Shown one piece after another: positions 18,401 through 27,400 of a stretch of 64,000 nt of DNA. How positions within the stretch are numbered: position 1 is the first letter of the stretch; each line of letters starts with the position of its first letter. Made by a program: the position numbers and the translations under genes. Under the pieces are notes generated by a model. That model was not told the origin of the DNA and ran no database searches. It saw nothing but the letters and a program-made list of their open reading frames with translations. This stretch comes from Terriglobia bacterium (GTDB lineage: Bacteria; Acidobacteriota; Terriglobia; JAIQFV01): positions 496,001 to 560,000 of the forward strand of contig JAIQFV010000001.1 in assembly GCA_020073085.1 (NCBI GenBank). The letters run 5' to 3'.

Positions 18401-19336
18401 TCAAGGCGTGGCACCTGCTTTTTCGAAATGTTCGAAGAGCACCCTGGCCAGCTGGGCAATCGTAAGAGTGGCGGCATTGTCAGGAGTCCACCGGGCGTCC
18501 GCGGAATTCCATGTGAAGATCGCCATTAGATACGTCCCTCTTCGGGTGAAGACCAATCCCACATCGTTCCGGACACGATCCAACGCCCCCGTTTTATTTG
18601 CGACCTGAATCCCGCTTGCGTTTTCCCCCAGATCGTCATAACTGATGTAGCGGGGAATCTGATCGCGGTCCCGCTGCTTCTTAAGGATGGAAATCATGGC
18701 TTCGGAACTGGCCTTGTCGACGAGGTCGCCGCGCGCCAGCATTTCCAAAAGCTTGAGCATGTCTGCGGGCGTAGTGACACCCAAACCAAATTTCTTCTGT
18801 TCCTCACTTGGCTTCGGCGGCGGGAGGAATACTTTTTTGAAAAGCCTTGTATGAACCAGCCCCAACCTTTCCATCCGGGAGTTCACGGCATCAATGCCAA
18901 CGGAATCGATCACCATGTTCGTCGCAGTGTTATCGCTCAAGGCAATCATCAAAGTGAGCGCGTCCCGCAGGGGCAGGATCAAACCATCGGAAAGGTCCTG
19001 CAAAATACCCGAGCCCTGAACCAGGTTCGCTTTATCCAGCAAGAGCAGTGAATCGAGTGGCGTTCGGCCTTCCTGCGCCTGATAAAACGCTTCTACCATG
19101 ATCGGGAGTTTGATGACGCTGGCGGTCTGCACTTCTTCGCGGGCATTAATCTCTATGAGTTCACCGGTGCGGAGATTCTTGGCGGCAAGCGCGACGTTTC
19201 CTTTAGAGCCGTTGATAATTTGCTGAAGTTGAACGCGAGCGTCCGGGGTGTTTGCTCGTCCATAGTCCCATTGTCCCCACGTTAGAAAGAGAATGAGAGT
19301 GGGAACCGCCAACCGAAGAATCTTGAGGTAACGCAT
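18401..19336 (-). CDS. class A beta-lactamase-fold serine hydrolase
   Basis: Exported penicillin-interacting fold protein, 311 aa from the Met at 19336 (MRYLKILRLAVPTLILFLTW, a signal peptide), preceded by AAAGGTGA. The three fold motifs are present: SVIK (SxxK nucleophile/base), SDN and KTG. I cannot find the ExxLN element that carries the deacylating Glu of true class A enzymes, so it may be a peptidase-like or cell-wall hydrolase rather than a resistance enzyme. It starts 35 bases after the namZ-type gene, so the two appear to be one cell-wall operon. Confidence 0.85.
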   Translation of the reverse strand: MRYLKILRLAVPTLILFLTWGQWDYGRANTPDARVQLQQIINGSKGNVALAAKNLRTGELIEINAREEVQTASVIKLPIMVEAFYQAQEGRTPLDSLLLLDKANLVQGSGILQDLSDGLILPLRDALTLMIALSDNTATNMVIDSVGIDAVNSRMERLGLVHTRLFKKVFLPPPKPSEEQKKFGLGVTTPADMLKLLEMLARGDLVDKASSEAMISILKKQRDRDQIPRYISYDDLGENASGIQVANKTGALDRVRNDVGLVFTRRGTYLMAIFTWNSADARWTPDNAATLTIAQLARVLFEHFEKAGATP

Positions 19337-19370
19337 GCAGTCACCTTTGGAAGGATGAAACTCCCGAGTG

Positions 19371-20735
19371 TTATTTATAGATGAGATACTTTTCGCGGAT
19401 TTTCTTGAAACGGTCTTCATCGGCCGACAAAAAGCGGTGAAGGCTCTTCATATCAGCGCCATTCCCCAGCTGTTGCAAAAGCGCTTCGCTACCCAGGAGC
19501 GGGAGAATTTTCTCGATCTGAAACTTGACGGGATAGAGTTGCTGCAGGGCTGACACAACGGCCAGCATCGCCTTCCCCGTATCGAACGAATCCCGCTCCA
19601 CCACCATGAGAAAGATGCCGCCACAAGATTCATTCGCAAAGGGCCGGGCACTTGGAGTGAAGTGAATTGGATACACCCGCAACCCGGCCACTCGTGCGGC
19701 GAGAACTTTTTTTGCCAGCTGGACCCCGTCAATCCAGGGAGCGCCCAACACCTCAAAGGGAGTGTCGGTTCCACGTCCGACGGAGACATTGGCCCCCTCA
19801 ACAACCGCTACCGCGGGGTAGAGGAGTGCTTCGTTCATATTTCGCAAGTTGGGCGAGGGAGGAACCCATGGGAGCCCGGTCTCATCGTACCATTGCCACC
19901 GACGCCACCCCCGCATCTGAATCACTTCCAAATCCGCCCCGATCTTCTTTTCCTCATTGAACAGTTGAGCCAATTCGCCCACCGTCATGGCATGGCGGGT
20001 CGGCATCCCGGGAAAATAGCCCACAAAAGACGCATGCTTGGGATCGAGTGCCGGGCCTTCCACACGCAGCCCTGTAATGGGGTTTGGTCGATCGAGCACC
20101 ACATACTTGAGATGGTGCTGTGCCGCGGCTTCCATGGTGTAGGCCAGGGTCGTAATATAAGTGTAAAAACGGGCCCCCACATCCTGAATGTCGTACACGA
20201 GGGTATCGATTCCCTGCAGCATCTCATCAGTCGGCCGCCTCTGCTTCTCTGAATACAGGCTGTAAACGGGGAGATGGGTCTTTTCATCCACGGTGGAAGT
20301 CACCGGCCGGTCTTCGATGCCGCGAATCCCGTGTTCCGGAGAAAAAAGCGCGACCAACTTGACACCCGGCGCCCTCGAGAGAAGGTCAATGGTGCTGGTC
20401 CACCCGCGGTCGATGCCGCTCTGGTTTGTAATCAACCCGATTCGACGTCCCTGAAGTTGAGAAAAGTCGGAAGCGATGAGGACATCCAATCCTGTCTGAA
20501 TGTCGCCGGCAGCCATTGTCATCGGCAACAGGATCAGGAAAAACACGCCCAGAACGAGGGATCGAATCACGGCGGCCAACAGGTACCGCTCCTCTAGAGA
20601 GCTCGGTCGCCACCTAGCCGGAATCCGCCACCCAGCCCACCACTCAGCGCTTGTGCCACTTAAAAGTGGGGCGTTGATCTTCAAACACTCCTGAACATGC
20701 CCAGGTATCAGTGGATTTGGGCGTCCCGGCGGCAT
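19371..20735 (-). CDS. namZ: NamZ-type exo-beta-N-acetylmuramidase (DUF1343)
   Basis: DUF1343 proteins include Bacillus NamZ, which removes terminal MurNAc from peptidoglycan fragments. The conserved core is RRIGLITNQSGIDRG, LVALFSPEHGIRG, YDIQDVGARFYTYITTL, VLDRPNPI and VEGANVSVGRGTDTPFEVLGAPW. The long start at 20735 has a strong GGAGAGGAG. However, the hydrophobic export segment (AVIRSLVLGVFFLILLPMTMAAG) comes only at residues 55-77, so a GTG near residue 56 could be the true start. MurQ, a sugar kinase and NagA further along the window could consume its product. Confidence 0.86.
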   Translation of the reverse strand: MPPGRPNPLIPGHVQECLKINAPLLSGTSAEWWAGWRIPARWRPSSLEERYLLAAVIRSLVLGVFFLILLPMTMAAGDIQTGLDVLIASDFSQLQGRRIGLITNQSGIDRGWTSTIDLLSRAPGVKLVALFSPEHGIRGIEDRPVTSTVDEKTHLPVYSLYSEKQRRPTDEMLQGIDTLVYDIQDVGARFYTYITTLAYTMEAAAQHHLKYVVLDRPNPITGLRVEGPALDPKHASFVGYFPGMPTRHAMTVGELAQLFNEEKKIGADLEVIQMRGWRRWQWYDETGLPWVPPSPNLRNMNEALLYPAVAVVEGANVSVGRGTDTPFEVLGAPWIDGVQLAKKVLAARVAGLRVYPIHFTPSARPFANESCGGIFLMVVERDSFDTGKAMLAVVSALQQLYPVKFQIEKILPLLGSEALLQQLGNGADMKSLHRFLSADEDRFKKIREKYLIYK

Positions 20736-20856
20736 GATGTCAAACTCCTCTCCCTTGTCACACAGACCGTCTTGTCTTATATCGTTTTGCGGATGGAAAT
20801 GTCAATTGGCAAGCACTCGAAGCCAGATTCTCATCGGGCGGGGGCAGAGTGAGCGC

Positions 20857-20891
20857 AGGACCTCCCTCCTCAATTCCAAGAGGGAGGTCCT
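20857..20891 (-). terminator. strong 12-bp hairpin after the NtrC-like gene
   Basis: AGGACCTCCCTC (20857-20868) and GAGGGAGGTCCT (20880-20891) form a perfect 12-bp stem with an 11-base loop, just past the stop of the minus-strand regulator gene. No T-run follows on the minus strand, so it may act as a factor-dependent terminator or 3' stabiliser. Confidence 0.45.
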
Positions 20892-20923
20892 CTGTGCGTG
20901 GGGGATATTTGAGTCGGATGACT

Positions 20924-22378
20924 CTAGTAAGCCTCAAGAAATTTGTCGAGATCGTACTGTTTGATCTTGCGGTAGAGCGTCTTCGGGGAAATGGCAAGCA
21001 GTTCTGCGGCCTTGCCACGATGCCAGTGGGTCTTTTGGAGAACACTTGCGATTTGCCGCTTCTCCATTTCGACGAGCGACACCGCGTCGCCGGCGTACCC
21101 TTCAGTCTCTCTCCCGGGGGCGGATATGTACTCCAGGATGTCCTCCGGCAAATCCTCGACGTCAATCAGCATGTGCGGGGAAATCAGCAGGACGCGCTCG
21201 ACCATGTTCCGGAGTTCCCGCACATTGCCGGGCCATGGATAACGCTTCAGGAGCTCCATGGCCGGATCTGAAAAGCGCCTCTGGTGCGTTCGATCAAACT
21301 CCTCGAGAAACTGGTGGAGAAGGAGAGGAACATCGTCCCGCCGCTCCCGGAGAGGAGGAATCTCAATGTTGATCGTATTCAACCGGTAAAATAAATCTTT
21401 TCGAAATTTCCCCTCTTTGACCGCCTGTTTCAAATCCTTGTTTGTCGCGGCCAGGATGCGGACATCCACAGTGATCTGTTTTGTCCCGCCGACACGGTAG
21501 AACGACCGTGTTTCTATGACGCGAAGAAGTTTGGTTTGGAGGACTGGTCCGATCTCTCCAATCTCGTCCAAGAACAGTGTTCCTCCCGTCGCCAGTTCGA
21601 ACAGACCCGGTTTCGAGCTGTCGGCTCCCGTGAAGGAGCCTTTTTCATACCCGAACATCTCACTCTCCAGCAAGGTTTCCGGGATCGCGGCGCAACTAAT
21701 ATCTGTAAACGGATTGTTACAGCGCAAAGATTCGGCGTGAATGGCGCGGGCAATGACTTCCTTTCCCACCCCACTGTCACCGGTGAGCAGGATCGTCGAA
21801 TTACTCTTGGCCACGCGAGTCACCAGCACCGCAATCTCCTTCATTTTTGCACTTCGAGTCAACGAAGGGATGATACATTGGGGACCCCGGGGTCTCCTGA
21901 TGGCGGGATTGTTTTCGATAACCAGTCGGCGCTTCTCGTAGGCTCGATTAATTGCATCCTGGAGGAGTGGGAGACGGAGAGGTTTGGTCAGGAAGTCCAC
22001 CGCGCCCATCCGGATGGCTTCCACAGCAGACTCCACGGCCGGCTGGCTCGAGACCAGGATCACCTCCGGGCCATTCTCCTGCGCTTTGATCTTGGAGAGC
22101 AATTGCAGCCCGGTCATCCGTGGGAGCATCAATTCGGCGACGAGAACGTCAAACTCTTCGCTCTGGATCAATTCCATCGCGGAGAGCCCGTTGTTCGCCA
22201 CAATGAAAACATAATCCTTCTGCGGATAGTGCTGCTGCAGGAGACGTATCGTCGTCAAATCGTTGTCGACTACAAGAACCCTCATCTTCTTTGGATGGGT
22301 GTCGCCGACCGCTGAATCCTTCACGGTGTCGGGGCCCCCCGCAGACATCGCATCTGTCTTATTTGACGAATCGCTCAT
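20924..22378 (-). CDS. NtrC-like sigma-54 activator with degenerate receiver
   Basis: 484 aa from the Met at 22378; the frame extends to 22486 and neither start has a good ribosome binding site. Order: receiver (MRVLVVDNDLTTIRLL... TKPLRL), AAA+ activator (GDSGVGKE Walker A, GSFTGA sigma-54 loop, FLDEIGEIG Walker B) and C-terminal Fis-type helix-turn-helix (RGKAAELLAISPKTLYRKIKQY). At the phospho-acceptor position the sequence reads VAELMLP instead of the usual SDxxMP, so Asp is replaced by Glu (codon 22133-22135). The VDND acidic pocket and the Lys of TKP are kept. No histidine kinase is adjacent. Activity may be constitutive or kinase-independent. Confidence 0.92.
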   Translation of the reverse strand: MSDSSNKTDAMSAGGPDTVKDSAVGDTHPKKMRVLVVDNDLTTIRLLQQHYPQKDYVFIVANNGLSAMELIQSEEFDVLVAELMLPRMTGLQLLSKIKAQENGPEVILVSSQPAVESAVEAIRMGAVDFLTKPLRLPLLQDAINRAYEKRRLVIENNPAIRRPRGPQCIIPSLTRSAKMKEIAVLVTRVAKSNSTILLTGDSGVGKEVIARAIHAESLRCNNPFTDISCAAIPETLLESEMFGYEKGSFTGADSSKPGLFELATGGTLFLDEIGEIGPVLQTKLLRVIETRSFYRVGGTKQITVDVRILAATNKDLKQAVKEGKFRKDLFYRLNTINIEIPPLRERRDDVPLLLHQFLEEFDRTHQRRFSDPAMELLKRYPWPGNVRELRNMVERVLLISPHMLIDVEDLPEDILEYISAPGRETEGYAGDAVSLVEMEKRQIASVLQKTHWHRGKAAELLAISPKTLYRKIKQYDLDKFLEAY

Positions 22379-22618
22379 AATGTTGTTCACTGGAGTAAAG
22401 TGTTCTAAAATGCGTTGGAGTGTGTCCCTCCTGATTGGCAGACTTTCCGAGGAGGCGACTCTAATTACCTTTTCGTCATCTTGCACCGAAATCTTTACTT
22501 AGATTCTTTACGAAATTGTCACAACCCAAGTCAAAAGTTCACAAATTGTCTCTTTTTGACCTCCCCGCGCCCCATGAGGTTGCTATTACTTCCTGTTCTC
22601 AAATCATGAGGAGTACCC

Positions 22619-24415
22619 ATGAATTGCAGAATTACCAAGCGTTGGCTGGGCCTTGTTCTCCTGTTCCTCAGCTTATGGTGGACATTCAGCTGCTCTCGAA
22701 AGCAGCCGGTTCAGGACGTACTGGAAAACTGGGGGCCTCTCTCCAAGGATGCCCTCGTGATGGAGGGAACGGCGGGACAATACGGTGGGACATTGGTCAC
22801 CGCCATCGGCCAGGAGCCTCGCTCCTTCAACCGCATTGTCTCCAGTGATACGGCCACTGCGGATATCGCTGATCGGATCTTTGCGGATTTGATCCATATT
22901 AATCGTGAAACACAACGCCCTGAGCCATCCTTGGCGAAATCCTGGGAATACTCTCCGGACAGGCGGAGCATGACCATGCACTTGAGGGAGGGAATCCTTT
23001 TTTCCGACGGACGCCCGTTTACAGCAGACGACGTGATATTCACCTTCCAGGTGATTTACGACCCCAAAGTCAACTCACCCCAGGCAGACCAGCTGAAAGT
23101 GAACGGACAACCCTTTGCCCTCAAGAGGATGGGGGACTATGAGATTGAATTCACCTTTGCCCAACCTGCCGCCGGGATCGAAAGGGTCTTCGATTCCATT
23201 TTCATTCTGCCAAAGCACAAACTCGAAACGGCCTACAACGCCGGGGGTTTTGCTTCGACCTGGACCGTGACCTCCCCCCCGGGCGAAATTGTGGGCTTGG
23301 GACCTTTCAGATTCAGCCGATATACACCAGGGCAGAGAGTGGAACTGGAACGAAATCCTCATTATTGGAAGGTTGACGCAGGAAACAGAAGGCTTCCCTA
23401 CTTATCCCGATTGATCCTGGTAATCATTCCGAATCGGGAAACACAGTTCCTGAACTTCAAGTCGGGTGATCTGGATATCCTCAATGACCTCCGTGCAGAA
23501 GATTATTCCGTTCTTGCACGCGGTTCGGGTTCATCGAAGGTCGTGGCGAAAGACCTCGGGCCGAGCCTGGGCAGTGAACTTCTCTGGTTCAACCAAAACC
23601 GTAACATAAGCTCCAAAACCCGCCGACCCCTTGTGAACCGGCCCAAATTGGAGTGGTTTACCAATACGCAGTTCCGGCAGGCCGTCTCTTATGCCATAAA
23701 CCGGAAAAGTCTCGTTGACCTGATATACCAGGGCCGTGCCACCGAGGCTTTCGGACCCCTGACCATCTCAAACAAGTTCTGGTACAACCCATCCATCAAG
23801 CAGTACCCCTACGACGTCGATCAAGCGAAGAAACTGCTCGCTGCGGCTGGATTCCAGTGGGCCACCGTCAAGGGTCAACTCCAGTTAAGGGACGGCAGCC
23901 AGCGGCCCGTACGATTTTCTTTAATCACGAACGCCGGAAACCGAAATCGCGAAAAAATCGGGGCCATGGTACAAAACGATTTGGAGAAGATTGGGATTCA
24001 AGTGGATTTCACCCCCCTCGAATTCAGTTCTTTGATTGCGCGGATTATGGAAACCTTTGATTATGATGCCTGCCTCTTAGGTCCAACGAATGTGGATACA
24101 GATCCCAGTGGTCAAATGAACCTGTGGTTATCGGGCGCACCCAACCATCAATGGTTTCCCAACCAAAAGAAACCGGCCACCCGTTGGGAGGAGCGCATCG
24201 ACGAGTTGATGCTCAGCCAATCGACCGCTTCAAGCATTGAACAGCGCAAAAAGGCCTTCGATGAAGTCCAATTGATCGTCAGCGAACAGCTTCCTTTCAT
24301 CTACTTAGTCTCCCGCAACGTTCTTGTGGCGGCAAAGAGCCGGGTCGGAAACTTTCGCCCGACTGTCCTGGACCATCATACCCTCTGGAATTGTGAGCAA
24401 CTCTATTTGAAGTAA
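22619..24415 (+). CDS. peptide/oligopeptide ABC transporter substrate-binding lipoprotein (family 5)
   Basis: 598-aa extracytoplasmic solute-binding protein of the DppA/OppA family. The N-terminus MNCRITKRWLGLVLLFLSLWW ending TFSC looks like a lipoprotein signal, although the lipobox is not ideal. Family features: YGGTLVTAIGQEPRSFNRI, LAKSWEYSPDRRSMTMHLREGI, FSDGRPFTADDVIFTF and FRQAVSYAINRK. GAGGAG precedes the ATG. No permease or ATPase gene follows; instead the kinase/sigma-54 regulator starts 18 bases downstream. Candidate permeases lie at 38777-40802. Coupling to a regulator suggests ligand sensing as well as uptake. Confidence 0.9.
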   Translation: MNCRITKRWLGLVLLFLSLWWTFSCSRKQPVQDVLENWGPLSKDALVMEGTAGQYGGTLVTAIGQEPRSFNRIVSSDTATADIADRIFADLIHINRETQRPEPSLAKSWEYSPDRRSMTMHLREGILFSDGRPFTADDVIFTFQVIYDPKVNSPQADQLKVNGQPFALKRMGDYEIEFTFAQPAAGIERVFDSIFILPKHKLETAYNAGGFASTWTVTSPPGEIVGLGPFRFSRYTPGQRVELERNPHYWKVDAGNRRLPYLSRLILVIIPNRETQFLNFKSGDLDILNDLRAEDYSVLARGSGSSKVVAKDLGPSLGSELLWFNQNRNISSKTRRPLVNRPKLEWFTNTQFRQAVSYAINRKSLVDLIYQGRATEAFGPLTISNKFWYNPSIKQYPYDVDQAKKLLAAAGFQWATVKGQLQLRDGSQRPVRFSLITNAGNRNREKIGAMVQNDLEKIGIQVDFTPLEFSSLIARIMETFDYDACLLGPTNVDTDPSGQMNLWLSGAPNHQWFPNQKKPATRWEERIDELMLSQSTASSIEQRKKAFDEVQLIVSEQLPFIYLVSRNVLVAAKSRVGNFRPTVLDHHTLWNCEQLYLK

Positions 24416-24433
24416 GCCTCCTCATCCATTGCC

Positions 24434-27400
24434 ATGCCCCGGAACCTGATAACGAAACGGTACCAGATCGTACGCCCGCTCGGTGAAGGGGGGATGGGTG
24501 AAGTTTTCCTCGTCGAGGATCTTTGGGAAAATGGCCGGCAAGTCGCCCTGAAAAAACTCCAGCGGGGAATTCTCACGGAAGGCACCCGGGAGTTCTTCGT
24601 GCGTGAATTCACCGCACTTAAACAGCTCCGTCACCCCAACCTGTCCTCGGTATATGACTTCGGATATACCGTTCAAGGCGATCCCTTTTTTACCTCCGAG
24701 TACTGTATTGGGGAACATTTGATTACGGGAACGGCCCATATGGGGTTCAGCGAAAAACTGGAGCGTGCCGTCGAGATTTGCCGCGCTCTTACCTACATTC
24801 ATGCGCGAGGCTATATTCATGCAGATTTGAAGCCCGAAAATATCCTGGTTCTGTCCGGCACTCGGCCGGGCGAAGCCAGTATCAAGTTGCTGGATTTTGG
24901 ACTGGCGCGCCATATCGATGACCAGGCAAGGCATCGCTTGAGCGGCACCCTTGCCTATCTCGCCCCCGAGGCCATCAAGGGGCGGCCCTTGGATGCGCGG
25001 TCTGACCTGTATGCCCTTGGGGTAGTCTTCTATCAGCTTTTTAGCCGGCAACTTCCATTTGGTGACATCGATCCTCAATTGCTCGTCGATATGAAGCTGA
25101 ATGTGAATCCTTCGCCACCGACCGAGAAGGATGGAACCCTGCCGCTGGCCATCGACATGATCTTGCTGCGGCTGTTAGAAAGGGATCCTGACAACCGGTT
25201 TCAGACTCCGGATGAGCTGATCAGAGCCTTCAACGAGAACTTGGGTTATCAGTTCGAAATCGAAACACAGGAGACGGCGAGGGACTATGTCCGCAGCGGC
25301 AAGTTCGTTGGACGCGCAAGGGAACAAGCGCAACTGAAGAAGATACTTCAGCAGGTGCTGAAGGCGACCGGTGGGCGCCTCGTTTTGGTGGGCGGAGAGA
25401 GCGGTGTCGGAAAAACACGGCTCCTGGAAGAATTGAAGATTCAAGCTCAGTTAGAAGGGGTCAGGACATTTGCAGGCGCTGCCTACGAGAAAATAACACA
25501 GCCTTTTCAGTGTTTGATTGACGTCCTCCGCCCCATGGTTCTGAGCGCTCAACAAGCAACCTCAGCGCAGCGGGCCTTTTCCGATAAGTACGAAACGGCC
25601 CTGAGCAGGGTTCTTCCCGGCCTTTTTGAAGGCAAACCTCAACCCGCAACGCCCGCCTCTGCGAATGAGAAAGAATTGCTCTTGGAATCACTGGCAGCTT
25701 TCCTGCTGGAAGTCTGTGCAGATCACCCCTCGCTCATTTTGATCCAGGATATTCAGTGGGCCGACGCGCTATCGCTGCAACTCATCGAACGCATCGCCCG
25801 GGGCCTGCAATCCCAGCGCTTGATTCTTGGCGTTAGCTACCGGTCCGAGGAGGTCAAGGGCTCCGCACTTGAGTCGGCATTGCCCGTCCTGAGTGGTCTC
25901 GAATCGAGCGAGACGATAATGGTGAAACCTCTGTCTCCTCACGAGGTCAGCGATCTCGTCAATTCCATGATTGGCACCGAACGCGCCCCTGCGCCCCTGG
26001 TTCAAAGAATTGTGGACGAAACGAAGGGGAATCCCTTTTTTATTCAGGAAGTCATTTGGGCCTGGATGGAAGAAAAGATCCTTTCCCCCAGATCGGGCAC
26101 CTGGGAACCAGAGCCCTCCGTACTGGATTCCCTTCAGGTCCCCCAGACCATGGCTGATGCCTTTCTCCGCCGGATTGGCTATCTCTCCCTCCCTGAGCGA
26201 GACCTGCTTCAGGCTCTCGCACTCTTTATCAAACCCGCTCCCCTCACGGCGGTTTCTTTTGTGTTAAACAGGCCTTTGTCGCAAGTCAAGACGGATCTTG
26301 ACCGACTTGTGGAACGAGCCATCCTCGTCCGAACAGATGCGGCCGAGGACCCCTATTACTTCTTCCAACATACTCAAATGAAGAAGACTGTGGAGACAAG
26401 GGTGCCTCCTGCCAGCCGTCCCTCCATCCATGCGAGGATAGCAAGATACTTTGAAGAACAATCAGGCTCAGGTCTTTCTGATTATTCTGAGATGTTGGCC
26501 TATTACTATTCGATGAGTGGCGATAAGGGGAAGGCAAGGCTTTACTCCATTCGGGCAGGCGACAAACTGCGACAACTTTATTCTTTATCTGAGGCAATTG
26601 TTGCTTACAGACTGGCCGAGGGCTACATCGACCATACAGATATGCGCCGATATGAAATTCGAGAAAAGATCGCCTATTGTTACTACCAGTTGGGTGAGCT
26701 TCCAAGCGCAGAAAAGATATATAGGTCCCTGATCAACGAAGGAGGAACTTTTCTTACTCCCGGCAGGATCGCAAAACTTCACTTACGCCTGGGGATGATT
26801 GCTCAATTTCGGGGCTGTTATACAGAGGCGATCGATATTCTAAATCGAGGTCTAAGTATAATCGAATCCCTACCTGAACCTATGACCAAGGCGGATCTTC
26901 TTGCACGGCTCGGCCTACAACACCAACGATTGACCGACTATCGAACTGCCTTAGAATGTACGAACAAGGGGCTCGCTCTGGTCGAACACCTTGAGAACTA
27001 TTTTGGTCTAGGGGATATCTACAATAGTCAACTGGCCATTTACTTCTACCAAGGTGAATATGGAAAGGCTGTCGAGGCAGGACATCGTGCTATCGCCGTA
27101 TACACAAGATTTGGTTGGACAACTGGAATAGCTGGAGTTACGGCGAATTTAGGAGCAATATATGAAGATTATTTGAATGACTATCGGATAGCATTGCGTT
27201 TTCAACGTCGAGCTCTCCAGCTACGGGAAAAGCTATTTGACCGTCGGGGAATTGAACAGTCTTATGTAAACCTCTCTAGCATCCACACGAAATTGGGCGA
27301 GTATACTACCTCATTGGAATATGTTGATCTTGCTGAGCGCCTTAATAATGTCTTGAGGGACAAACAAATTGAAATCCAAATTTGGCACAATCGAGGGGAG

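Noticed and set aside
22500-22618. Sigma-54 promoter for the peptide-binding lipoprotein
   Set aside because: No GG-N10-GC with acceptable flanks found in this gap.
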